Origin: Actinomadura oligospora ATCC 43269
GTDB taxonomy: Bacteria > Actinomycetota > Actinomycetes > Streptosporangiales > Streptosporangiaceae
Assembly (NCBI RefSeq): GCF_000518265.1
Contig: NZ_KI912411.1
Span: forward strand, 388,072 to 452,071
Length of the DNA stretch: 64,000 nt
Reading direction: 5' to 3'
In this document: in pieces, positions 1 to 7,616 of the stretch
How the letters are laid out: every line of letters starts with the position of its first letter
Position numbering within the stretch: position 1 is the first letter of the stretch
Notes under the pieces: generated by a model
Seen by the model: only the letters and a program-made list of their open reading frames with translations
Database searches by the model: none
Told to the model about the DNA's origin: nothing
Made by a program: the position numbers and the translations under genes

Positions 1-1907
1 TACAGGGTCTGGTCGGGGTTCCCGGCGACGGGGATGGAGACGGGCAGGCGTCCCTGGGGCCGGTTCGCGCCGAACAGGGTCGCGGCGGCGGCGTGCAGGG
101 CGTCGGCCGTGTAGGAGAAGGTGGCCAGGTAGGCGGGTGCGGTGGGGAACGCGTTGATGTCGTAGGCGTCGCGGACGGCCACGACGACGACGGGCTTCCC
201 GGTGGCGATCAGCGCCTTGACCAGGTCGGACTGGCCGGGGCCGTTGTGGCCGGTGTCGGTCTTGGTGTCCCAGGCGCGGTTGGTGACCACGACGGTGAGG
301 TCGTGGGCGCGGGCCGCGGCGGCGGCCGAGGCGATGGCCGCGGGGGTGGGGCTGAGGCCGGTGTCGTGGGCGTCGGCGGTCGCGCCGTACTTGCCGATCT
401 CGGTGGCGAGGGTCGCGGTGGTGGTCGTCCCCCAGCCGGTCACGTGGACGCTGCGCGGCCCGGGCGCGAGCGGAAGGGTGGCGCCGCCGGGCTGCGGGTC
501 GTTCTTGACCAGGGTGGTGGTGCGGCCGGTGGCGCGGCGCGCGGCGGCCAGGTGGTCGGGCGATCCGACGACCTGGCCGACGCGGGACTCGTCGACGTAG
601 GGGTCGGTGAACAGGCCGCGGCGCTGTTTGAGGTCCAGGACGCGGTAGACCGACTGGTCGATGCGGTCCTCGCTGAGCTCGCCGTTCCGCACGGCGTTCA
701 CGACGGCGTCGAGCTGGGTGGCGAACCGCCCGGCGGGCGGCTTGAGCAGGACGTCCACTCCGGCCTTGAGGGCCAGGACGGGGACGCGATCGTCGCCGTA
801 CTTGTCCCGGACGCCCTGCATGTCGAGCGCGTCGGTGATCACCAGGCCCCGGTAGTGCAGCTGGTCGCGCAGGATGCCGGTGACGATCGGGCGGGACAGG
901 GTGGCGGGGTCGCCGGAGGGGTCCAGGGCGGGCACGACCAGGTGCCCGGTCATGATCGAGTCGGCGCCGGCGGCGATCGCGGCCCTGAACGGCGGCAGGT
1001 CGATGCTCTCCCACTGGGCGCGGGTGTGCCGGATGATCGGGACGGCGACGTGGCTGTCGGTGTCGGCGTCGCCGTGGCCGGGGAAGTGCTTGGCGGTGGC
1101 GGTGACGTTCGCCGAGCGGTAGCCGCCGAGCTGCGCGGTGACCATCCGGGACACCAGGGCGGGGTCGGAACCGAACGACCGGACGCCGATCACCGGGTTG
1201 GCGGGGTTGACGTTGACGTCGGAGTCGGGCGCGTAGTCGGTGTCGACGCCGATGGCGCGCAGTTCGGCGCCGGTGATGCGGGCGAGCGCGCGGGCGTCGG
1301 CGGCGCGGCGTCCGGCGGCCAGGGCCATCGCGCCGGGCTGCTGGGTGGCGGGCGCGCCGACGCGGGCGACGATGCCGCCCTCCTGGTCGATCGCGATCGT
1401 CGAGGGGATCGCGTGCCCGGCGGCGCGCGCGGCGCGCTGGATGCCGTTGGAGAACCCGGCGAGCTGCTGGGGGCTCGTGACGTTGTTGCCGTAGTAGATG
1501 ATGCCGCCGGGCTGGTCGCGGGCGATGAGCTGGGCGGCGTTGTCCACCCCGTACAGGGCGCGGTTGGAGGCGACGTCCGCGGGGTTGGTGGTGTCGGCGG
1601 ACATGCCGTAGACCTGCACGACGAACAGCTGGGCGACCTTCTGCCGCAGCGTCATGGAGTCGATCAGTTTCATCAGGTGCGGGTCGCGTCCCTGGGTGGT
1701 GCTCGTGCGCGCGGGGGTCGCGGCGTGGGCGGTGGTGGTGACCGCCGCGAGCGGTGTCGCGGCGAGCAGGGCGGCGGTCAGCGCGGCCGTGATCGGCGCG
1801 GCGCGCCGGATCCGGGGCCGGGCCTGGGGCCGGGGCTGCTGCCGGGCTTGGGACCGGCTCGCTGACGTGCGGGTTCGCGAGCTTCGACGCGTGGGCGTTC
1901 TGCGCAT
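1..1907 (-). CDS. Secreted beta-N-acetylhexosaminidase-like glycoside hydrolase family 3 protein (3' end outside window)
   Basis: Exported GH3 hydrolase, probably acting on N-acetylglucosaminyl residues of peptidoglycan or chitin fragments. The ATG at 1907 opens an Arg-rich n-region of about 35 residues, then a hydrophobic stretch (ITAALTAALLAATPLAAV) and an AHA-type cleavage site. The catalytic domain shows the NagZ/GH3 blocks: IDQEGG, KHFPGHGDADTDSH and GLVITDALDM, the last carrying the predicted nucleophile Asp. A C-terminal (alpha/beta) GH3 domain follows, and the reading frame is still open at base 1, probably lacking only about 20 residues. The family and export are clear; the substrate is inferred. 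Confidence 0.9.
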   Translation of the reverse strand, partial: MRRTPTRRSSRTRTSASRSQARQQPRPQARPRIRRAAPITAALTAALLAATPLAAVTTTAHAATPARTSTTQGRDPHLMKLIDSMTLRQKVAQLFVVQVYGMSADTTNPADVASNRALYGVDNAAQLIARDQPGGIIYYGNNVTSPQQLAGFSNGIQRAARAAGHAIPSTIAIDQEGGIVARVGAPATQQPGAMALAAGRRAADARALARITGAELRAIGVDTDYAPDSDVNVNPANPVIGVRSFGSDPALVSRMVTAQLGGYRSANVTATAKHFPGHGDADTDSHVAVPIIRHTRAQWESIDLPPFRAAIAAGADSIMTGHLVVPALDPSGDPATLSRPIVTGILRDQLHYRGLVITDALDMQGVRDKYGDDRVPVLALKAGVDVLLKPPAGRFATQLDAVVNAVRNGELSEDRIDQSVYRVLDLKQRRGLFTDPYVDESRVGQVVGSPDHLAAARRATGRTTTLVKNDPQPGGATLPLAPGPRSVHVTGWGTTTTATLATEIGKYGATADAHDTGLSPTPAAIASAAAAARAHDLTVVVTNRAWDTKTDTGHNGPGQSDLVKALIATGKPVVVVAVRDAYDINAFPTAPAYLATFSYTADALHAAAATLFGANRPQGRLPVSIPVAGNPDQTL

Positions 1908-2101
1908 GGACGTTCCCCTTCCGCCCCCGAGAACGATCTTGCGTGTCGTCCGCACGCTAGCCGGGCGGGGGCGGCGCGTCCATGGCAGAACTCGACGAGC
2001 GGGACGCGTGGAACCGGTGAGCGGTGAGGGGCCGTCCGGTGGCGGGTGTCCGTTGGGCGCGGCGGGCGCGGCGGGCGCGGCGGGGGCGGCGGGGGCGGCG
2101 G
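1908..2101. other. Intergenic gap with GGC/GGG-rich simple repeat
   Basis: This is the leader of the GH3 gene (reading left) and the downstream side of the next minus-strand gene. Bases about 2058-2100 are a degenerate 9-bp tandem repeat of the form GGCGGGCGC/GGCGGGGGC. No gene is supported here. Confidence 0.4.
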
Positions 2102-3382
2102 TCAGTCGGGTTTGTCTTCGTGTTTGACGGAGGGTGCGGTGGTGAGGGGGTGTTCCTCGACGTCGTAGCGGCGGACGTAGGCGTTCACGAAGGCCTGGAC
2201 GCTGGCGACGAACGGCAGGCTGAGGACGGCGCCGACGGGGCCGAGGATCGCCGCCCCGGCGATGACGACGCCGAACGCGACGGCGGGGTGCATGTTCAGG
2301 GTGCGGGCGGTGATGCGCGGCTGCAGGACGTAGTTCTCGAACTGCTGGTAGGCGATGACGAACAGCAGGACCCACAGCGCGGTCACGGGCGATTTGGTCA
2401 GGGCGATCAGGACGGGCGCTGCTCCGGCGAGGTAGGTCCCGACGGTGGGGATGAACTGGGACACCACGCCGACCCAGATCGCGAGCGTCAGCGCGTAGGG
2501 GACGTCCAGCAGGGTCAGCGCCGCGTAGTGGAACACCGAGGAGATCGCGGCGAGCAGGGCGCGGGAGTAGATGTAGCCGCCGGTCTTGTCGACGGCGATC
2601 GTCCAGGCGCGCAGCACCTGCCGCTGGCGTTGCGGGGGCAGCACGGAGCAGACGGTCCGGCGGAACCTCGGTCCCTGCGCGGACAGGTAGAAGGTGAACA
2701 GCAGCACGCCGAGGCCCTGGAACACGACGCCGAGCGTGGTCACCCCGATCCCCCAGACGTTCCCGGCCAGCCCCGACAGGTGTTTGGACAGCTCGCCGCT
2801 CACCGCGGGGATCTTGCTGACGAGGGTGTGCTTGGAGATGCGCGCGCCGAACGACCGGTTGACCCAGTCGATGATCTGGTCGGCGTACCTCGGGGCGGTG
2901 TCGACCAGGGTGGTGGTCTGCTTGATCAGCACCGAGCCGAGCGCGACGGCGAAGCCGAGGCCGAGGACGGCGATGAGCAGGAACATCAGTCCGGTGGCCA
3001 GGCCGCGCCGCCAGCCACGGGAGGCGAGCCAGTTCACGCCCGGTTCGATGGCGAACGCCAGGAACAGCGAGATCGCGAGGAGGAGGATCAGGCCGCGGAG
3101 CCGCGCCAGCAGCCACAGGCCGCCGCGGAAGGCGACCACGGTCGCGGCGGCGAGGACGAACGCGCGCGGCAGCCACGGCGGCATCCGCCGAGAGTCGCGG
3201 GGCGGAGCGCCTGAGGCGTCGGCGGCGTCGGAGGCGTCGTGCTCTTGGGCGGCCTGGGCCGGGGCGGGCCGGGGCTCAGCCTGGGATTCGGTCTGGTCGG
3301 GGTGGTCGTGGGCGCCCTTGGCCGGTTCGGCGCCTTCGGCGGGGTCGTCGTCGTCCGCGCCGGAGGCGGGGGTCTGCGCCAT
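2102..3382 (-). CDS. AI-2E family transporter (UPF0118 membrane protein)
   Basis: Integral membrane protein of the AI-2E/TqsA-YdiK family, 426 residues. The first 75 or so residues are an Asp/Glu/Ala-rich cytoplasmic tail (ADDDDPAEGAEP). Multiple hydrophobic helices follow, and the family's conserved C-terminal block QQFENYVLQPRI is present, with GPVGAVLSLPFVAS after it. Family members are proposed to export AI-2 or act as Na+/H+ antiporters, so the substrate here is unknown. It lies alone between the GH3 and TetR genes on the same strand, with about 120 bp to the TetR stop. Confidence 0.88.
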   Translation of the reverse strand: MAQTPASGADDDDPAEGAEPAKGAHDHPDQTESQAEPRPAPAQAAQEHDASDAADASGAPPRDSRRMPPWLPRAFVLAAATVVAFRGGLWLLARLRGLILLLAISLFLAFAIEPGVNWLASRGWRRGLATGLMFLLIAVLGLGFAVALGSVLIKQTTTLVDTAPRYADQIIDWVNRSFGARISKHTLVSKIPAVSGELSKHLSGLAGNVWGIGVTTLGVVFQGLGVLLFTFYLSAQGPRFRRTVCSVLPPQRQRQVLRAWTIAVDKTGGYIYSRALLAAISSVFHYAALTLLDVPYALTLAIWVGVVSQFIPTVGTYLAGAAPVLIALTKSPVTALWVLLFVIAYQQFENYVLQPRITARTLNMHPAVAFGVVIAGAAILGPVGAVLSLPFVASVQAFVNAYVRRYDVEEHPLTTAPSVKHEDKPD

Positions 3383-3503
3383 GGCAGGACGTTAACGGCG
3401 GCCTGTGCGCCGTCCGTGGTGTTGCCGCGCAGGTGGGACGAGGTTTTGCCCTCGTTTCGCGCAGCCCTTGCGGAGGCACGGCGTGGACGGCGGGTGGGTC
3501 CGG

Positions 3504-4316
3504 TCAGGAATCGGACGAGCCGGAGGGGCGGTCGGCCGCGACCTGGCTGACGCGGTCGCCGAACGTGCGGCGGGGTTCGTCGACGGCCTCGGTGGCGCGG
3601 TCGCCGGTCCGGTCATCGGCGGGGAGCGCGGTGTTCCGTGGTTTGACGGCGTAGTCGCCGATGCCGTGTTCGAGCAGGTCGAAGGTGCGGGCGGCGGCGG
3701 CGTGGACGCCGTCGCGCATCTCCTCGAGGGTCTCGCCGGCGAGTTTGCGCTCGGTGATCTCGTTCACCAGGCTCCACTGCGCGTTCATGATCATCGCAGC
3801 GACGATGCGGGGGGTGACGTCGTCGGGGTCGGCGCCGGTCTCGTCGGCGAGGACGCGCGCAAGCATGTCCTGGGCGGCCTGGCCGATCTCGCGCTGGCGG
3901 GCCATCAGCGCGGTGCTGTCGCGGACGGTGCGGACCCACACCTCGGCGCCCTCGTGGAAGCCGGTCTGGTACGAGCCCTGGTCGAGGCCCTCGAAGAACA
4001 GGCGGCGGTGGAACGCGACGACGGACTCGCCGGGGAGGCGGTCGTCGAACGCCCGGGCGACCCGGGTGACGATCTCGCCCTGCCGGTCGAAGAACAGGTC
4101 CTCCTTGGTGTGGAAGTAGTTGAAGACCGTGTTCACCGACACGTCGGCCTTGCGGGCGACGTCGGCGATGGTGACGTTGTCGAAGCCGCGCATCATGAAC
4201 AGCCCGGTGGCGATGTCGGAGATCCGCCGCCGCGTCTCGCGCTTCTTGCGTTCACGCAGGCCGAGCTGGGGTTCTGCGGTGCGCTGCGGGCCGTCCGGCG
4301 TGGTCTGGTCACCCAT
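3504..4316 (-). CDS. TetR family transcriptional regulator, probable repressor of the adjacent ABC exporter
   Basis: 270 residues. The N-terminal helix-turn-helix is about residues 27-72 (TRRRISDIATGLFMMRGFDN, then VSVNTVFNYFHTKEDLF), followed by an all-helical ligand-binding domain and a polar, low-complexity tail. It is transcribed away from a DrrA/DrrB-like ABC exporter, and a perfect 16-bp palindrome sits in the 120-bp gap between the two starts. That arrangement is typical of a local repressor that controls itself and an efflux pump. The inducer is unknown. Confidence 0.9.
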   Translation of the reverse strand: MGDQTTPDGPQRTAEPQLGLRERKKRETRRRISDIATGLFMMRGFDNVTIADVARKADVSVNTVFNYFHTKEDLFFDRQGEIVTRVARAFDDRLPGESVVAFHRRLFFEGLDQGSYQTGFHEGAEVWVRTVRDSTALMARQREIGQAAQDMLARVLADETGADPDDVTPRIVAAMIMNAQWSLVNEITERKLAGETLEEMRDGVHAAAARTFDLLEHGIGDYAVKPRNTALPADDRTGDRATEAVDEPRRTFGDRVSQVAADRPSGSSDS

Positions 4317-4359
4317 GGGGAGATTCTAGGCGCTCTGGTGTCAGCACAAAGTTGGTGCG

Positions 4360-4375
4360 ACCCCAAAATTGGGGT
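4360..4375. promoter_or_regulatory. Perfect 16-bp palindrome, candidate TetR operator
   Basis: The sequence ACCCCAAAATTGGGGT is fully self-complementary and AT-centred in an otherwise GC-rich gap. It lies 44 bp upstream of the TetR start (4316) and about 60 bp upstream of the ABC ATPase start (4437). The position would let one bound dimer control both divergent genes. Confidence 0.65.
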
Positions 4376-4436
4376 TACTCTATCGATGTCGTGGTGACGG
4401 ACCGCGGCGTCGGGCTCGGCTTTGTCGGAGGTTTTC

Positions 4437-5405
4437 GTGATCGAGGCGCGCGGGCTGGCCCGCACCTTCACCGGTCGACGCGGCACCGTGGAGGCGGTGC
4501 GCGGGGTGGACCTGTCGGTGGCGTCCGGGGAGATCGTGGGGTTCCTCGGGCCGAACGGCGCGGGCAAGACCACCACGCTGCGCATGCTGACCACGCTGCT
4601 GGCGCCGACCGCGGGGTCGGCGACGGTCGCGGGACGTGACCTGCGGTCCGATCCGGCGGGGGTGCGGCGGCGCATCGGCTATGTGGCGCAGGGCGGCGGC
4701 ACCGACCCGTCCGTCCCGGCGGCCGAGGAACTGGAGTTGCAGGCGCAGCTGTATGGGGTGGCGGACGCGTCGGCGCGGATCGGCGAGCTCGCGCGGCGGC
4801 TCGATCTGGATGGCGACGGGCTGCTGGCGCGCCCGTCGTCGGCGATGTCGGGCGGGCAGCGCAGGCGGCTGGACATCGCGCTCGGGCTGGTGCACCGTCC
4901 GCCGCTGGTGTTCCTGGACGAGCCGACCACGGGCCTGGATCCGCAGAGCCGCGGCAACCTGTGGGAGCACATCCGGCGGCTGCGCGACCAGGACGGCACG
5001 ACGGTGTTCCTGACGACGCACTACCTCGACGAGGCCGACGCGCTGTGCGACCGCATCCTGATCATCGACCGGGGCCGGATCGTCGCCGAGGGCTCCCCCG
5101 CCGAGCTGAAGCGGCGGGTCTCCGGGGACGTGGTGACGGTGGAGCTGGCCGCGTCCGGCGCGCCGCTGGACCAGGTCGCCGCCCGGGCGCGCTCGGCGCT
5201 GGCCGACCATCCCGCGGTGCGTGAGGCGGCGGTGCTGGACGGTTCGCTGCGGCTGACCGTCGACGACGGCGAGCGGTCGCTGATGAGCCTGATCCGCGCT
5301 CTGGACGAGGCGGGCGTGGAGCTGGCCGCGTTGCGGATGGCGCGGCCGACGCTGGACGACGTGTTCCTGACCGTGACCGGCCGTTCCCTGCGGGACGCGG
5401 CCTGA
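4437..5405 (+). CDS. ABC transporter ATP-binding protein, DrrA (daunorubicin-resistance) type
   Basis: ATPase of a two-component drug-type exporter. Visible motifs are Walker A GPNGAGKTT, the signature MSGGQRRRLDIAL, Walker B PLVFLDEPTTGLDPQSR and the switch His in LTTHYLDEAD. The C-terminal DrrA-type extension (about residues 215-320) ends with RPTLDDVFLTVTGRSLRD. I place the start at GTG 4437 because GGAGG at 4427-4431 gives 5-nt spacing; an in-frame TTG at 4422 has no such support. The permease gene follows after 26 bp. Confidence 0.92.
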   Translation: MIEARGLARTFTGRRGTVEAVRGVDLSVASGEIVGFLGPNGAGKTTTLRMLTTLLAPTAGSATVAGRDLRSDPAGVRRRIGYVAQGGGTDPSVPAAEELELQAQLYGVADASARIGELARRLDLDGDGLLARPSSAMSGGQRRRLDIALGLVHRPPLVFLDEPTTGLDPQSRGNLWEHIRRLRDQDGTTVFLTTHYLDEADALCDRILIIDRGRIVAEGSPAELKRRVSGDVVTVELAASGAPLDQVAARARSALADHPAVREAAVLDGSLRLTVDDGERSLMSLIRALDEAGVELAALRMARPTLDDVFLTVTGRSLRDAA

Positions 5406-5431
5406 CCTGGCGTTTTTCAAGGAGAGGGTGA

Positions 5432-6370
5432 GTGATGGCGACGACGACGGCCGGTGTGTTCACCGGCCCCGACGACGAAGGCTCCGAAGGCGGTCCCTTG
5501 GGCCGTCCAGGAGGCGGGCCCGGAGACGGGGGTGGGGGCGAGAGCGGGGGCGGCTCGGCGTCTGGGCCTGGCGATGTCGGGGCTTCGGCGGTCGAGCGGT
5601 CCGGGCTGGTCCGGACGGCGCGCGACACGTGGCTGATCTTCCTGCGGTACGCGCGGCAGATGCTGCGGAACAAGGTCGGTGTGGTGTTCGGGCTGACGCA
5701 GCCGCTGCTGTACCTGGTGTTGTTCGGTCCGCTGCTGAGCAGGGTCGGCGGGGTGCAGGGCGCGGGTGGCGGCAACACGTGGCGGGCGTTCGTGCCGGGC
5801 ATCCTGGTGCAGCTGGCGTTGTTCGGCGCGGGTTTCGTGGGGTTCGGTCTGATCGCGGATCTGCGCTCGGGTGTGGTGGAGCGCCTGCGGGTCACGCCGG
5901 TGTCGCGGCTGGCGCTGCTGCTGGGCCGGGTGCTGCGGGACACGCTGCTGCTGGTCGTCCAGGCGGTGATGCTGCTGGCGGCGAGCGTGGTCCTGGGGTT
6001 GCGGGCGCCGCTGTGGGGCATCGCGGTGGGTCTGGTGTTCGTGGCGCTGCTGGCGCTCAGCATCGCGTCGCTGTCCTACGTGCTGGCGATGGTGACCCGG
6101 GTCGAGGACGCCTTCGCGCCGCTGCTGTCGACGGTGACGCTGCCGTTGATGCTGCTGTCGGGGATCATCCTGCCGATGAGCATGGCGCCCGGCTGGCTCG
6201 ACACGGTGTCGCGCTTCACGCCCTTCCGTTATGTGGTCGACGCGGCGCGCGCGGCGTTCCGGGGCGACTTCTCCTCGCCGTCGGTCCTGGAGGGCGCGGC
6301 CGTGACCGTGGCGTTGGTGGCGGTGTCGGTGACGCTCGGCACGCGCCGCTTCCTCCGGGAGAACGCCTGA
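5432..6370 (+). CDS. ABC-2 type transporter permease, DrrB type
   Basis: Membrane partner of the preceding ATPase. An unusually long Gly/Ser/Pro-rich N-terminus of about 50 residues precedes the ABC2_membrane domain. The domain has six hydrophobic segments and the typical motifs TQPLLYLVLFGPLL and MLLSGIILPMSMAPGWL, then FTPFRYVVDAARAAFRGDF near the C-terminus. AAGGAG at 5419-5424 serves GTG 5432 (7 nt) or ATG 5435 (10 nt). Probably exports a hydrophobic or amphipathic compound; the substrate is not visible. Confidence 0.9.
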   Translation: MMATTTAGVFTGPDDEGSEGGPLGRPGGGPGDGGGGESGGGSASGPGDVGASAVERSGLVRTARDTWLIFLRYARQMLRNKVGVVFGLTQPLLYLVLFGPLLSRVGGVQGAGGGNTWRAFVPGILVQLALFGAGFVGFGLIADLRSGVVERLRVTPVSRLALLLGRVLRDTLLLVVQAVMLLAASVVLGLRAPLWGIAVGLVFVALLALSIASLSYVLAMVTRVEDAFAPLLSTVTLPLMLLSGIILPMSMAPGWLDTVSRFTPFRYVVDAARAAFRGDFSSPSVLEGAAVTVALVAVSVTLGTRRFLRENA

Positions 6371-6461
6371 CCGCCCGACCCCCCTGACCCGCGCGGCGAC
6401 GACCGGCATCCGTTCGCGGCTCGCCGCTCGCAGCTCGGATGGTCGGCGGTCGGCGGTCGGG
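6371..6461. terminator. Convergent intergenic region with weak hairpins
   Basis: The ABC permease (plus) and EamA gene (minus) converge here. Inverted matches are CATCCG with CGGATG around 6407-6442, with GCGGC-TC-GCCGC nested inside, and CTGACCCG with CGGGTCAG at the two ends. This is plausibly a shared terminator region, but the stems are short. Confidence 0.3.
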
Positions 6462-7508
6462 TCAGGCGGTCGAATCGGAGACGGCGGCGTGGGCCGGTGT
6501 CGCCGGTGGGGTGACCGGCTCGCCATGGACGCCCTCGGTGTGGACGGCGCCGGTGTGGACGGGCTCGGAGGTGGCGGGGGTGGTGGTGACGGAGCGTTGG
6601 GCGAGGTAGGCGCCGGTGAGGACGATGGCACCGCCGAGGAGCTGGACGGGGGTGAGGTGTTCGTCGAGGACGATCCAGGCGATGAGGGTGGCGGCGACGG
6701 CCTCGGTGTAGGAGAGGGCTCCGGCGACCTGGGCGGAGAGGCGGTGGACGGCGGCGTTGCCGGTGATGTAGGCGAGGACGGTGCTGACGCCGATGATCCA
6801 GGCGGCGAGGGTCCAGCCGGGGGCCGTGTGCCCGGCGATGGGGACGGGGCCGGTGAGGACGTGCCAGGGCAGCGTCCAGGGCAGGGCGGGGACGGTGAGC
6901 AGGACGGCGGCGACGATGCCGCCGGCGGCGTTGGTGACCAGGGGGTCGACGCCGTCGCCCATGCGGTCGAGCAGGAGGAAGTAGGCGGCCTGGCAGGCGG
7001 CGGCGCCGAGGCCGGCGGCGAGGCCGAGGGCGTCGAGCCGCAGCCCGTCCCAGACCTGCACGACCAGGACGAGGCCGACCATCGCGACGGCGACGCCCTG
7101 CCCGGCGGTGCGGCGGACGGGCACGCGGCGGACCATCCGCATCCAGAGCAGGACGAGCACGGGCCCGCAGAACTCCAGCAGGATCGCGACGCCGACGGGG
7201 AGGCGTGAGGCGGCGAGGAAGTACAGGCCCTGGCATCCGGCGATGGCCGCGACGCCGTAGGCGAGGAGCGGGGCGAGGTGGGCGCGGACGGTCGTCCACG
7301 CGCCGCGTCCGCGGACGGCCGCGGCGAGGACGGTGAGGACGAGCGCGGCGCCGGCGATCCTCACCCACACGGCCTGGAGGGGGCTGAGCCCCGCCTCGAT
7401 GAGGGCTTTGCCGAACGGTCCCGATCCACCGAAACAGACCGACGAAAGGATGATCAGTGCCAGCCCGCCGGCGCGGGTGCGTCCCGCGCCGGTTTCGAGG
7501 TTCGCCAA
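6462..7508 (-). CDS. EamA family (DMT superfamily) metabolite exporter
   Basis: 348 residues with about ten hydrophobic helices in two EamA repeats; FGGSGPFGKALIEAGLSPLQ opens the first and WIVLDEHLTPVQLLGGAIVL closes the second, both typical RhtA/EamA blocks. The start is TTG at 7508, with GGGAGG about 9 nt upstream. The C-terminal 40 residues are a polar tail rich in His/Thr/Pro. Probably an inner-membrane exporter of amino acids or similar small metabolites; the substrate is unknown. It is divergent from the large linker protein gene. Confidence 0.85.
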   Translation of the reverse strand: MANLETGAGRTRAGGLALIILSSVCFGGSGPFGKALIEAGLSPLQAVWVRIAGAALVLTVLAAAVRGRGAWTTVRAHLAPLLAYGVAAIAGCQGLYFLAASRLPVGVAILLEFCGPVLVLLWMRMVRRVPVRRTAGQGVAVAMVGLVLVVQVWDGLRLDALGLAAGLGAAACQAAYFLLLDRMGDGVDPLVTNAAGGIVAAVLLTVPALPWTLPWHVLTGPVPIAGHTAPGWTLAAWIIGVSTVLAYITGNAAVHRLSAQVAGALSYTEAVAATLIAWIVLDEHLTPVQLLGGAIVLTGAYLAQRSVTTTPATSEPVHTGAVHTEGVHGEPVTPPATPAHAAVSDSTA

Positions 7509-7603
7509 TTCGGTGTCCTCCCACCCTCGGTTTCATGAGCATCGTGGCATAACGCTCCTTACATGTCGATCGTGATGTTCCTCCCGTTAGGTCGTCGGAG
7601 GGC

Positions 7604-7609
7604 TACTAT
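7604..7609 (+). promoter_or_regulatory. -10 element (TACTAT) of a leaderless promoter
   Basis: TACTAT ends 7 nt before GTG 7617, so transcription would begin at or within a base of the start codon. The only Shine-Dalgarno-like run (CGGAGGG, 7596-7602) is 14 nt away and overlaps the -10 region. Confidence 0.5.
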
Positions 7610-7616
7610 TCGCGGG

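Noticed and set aside
93..1865. Long plus-strand open frame of 590 codons
   Set aside because: It is the complement of the GH3 hydrolase, whose catalytic motifs and signal peptide are unmistakable; the translated product is Gly/Val/Asp-rich without any domain.
2059..2100. GGC-rich repeat as a functional element
   Set aside because: It is a simple low-complexity repeat next to a stop codon with no symmetry or paired copy, so it is probably slippage.
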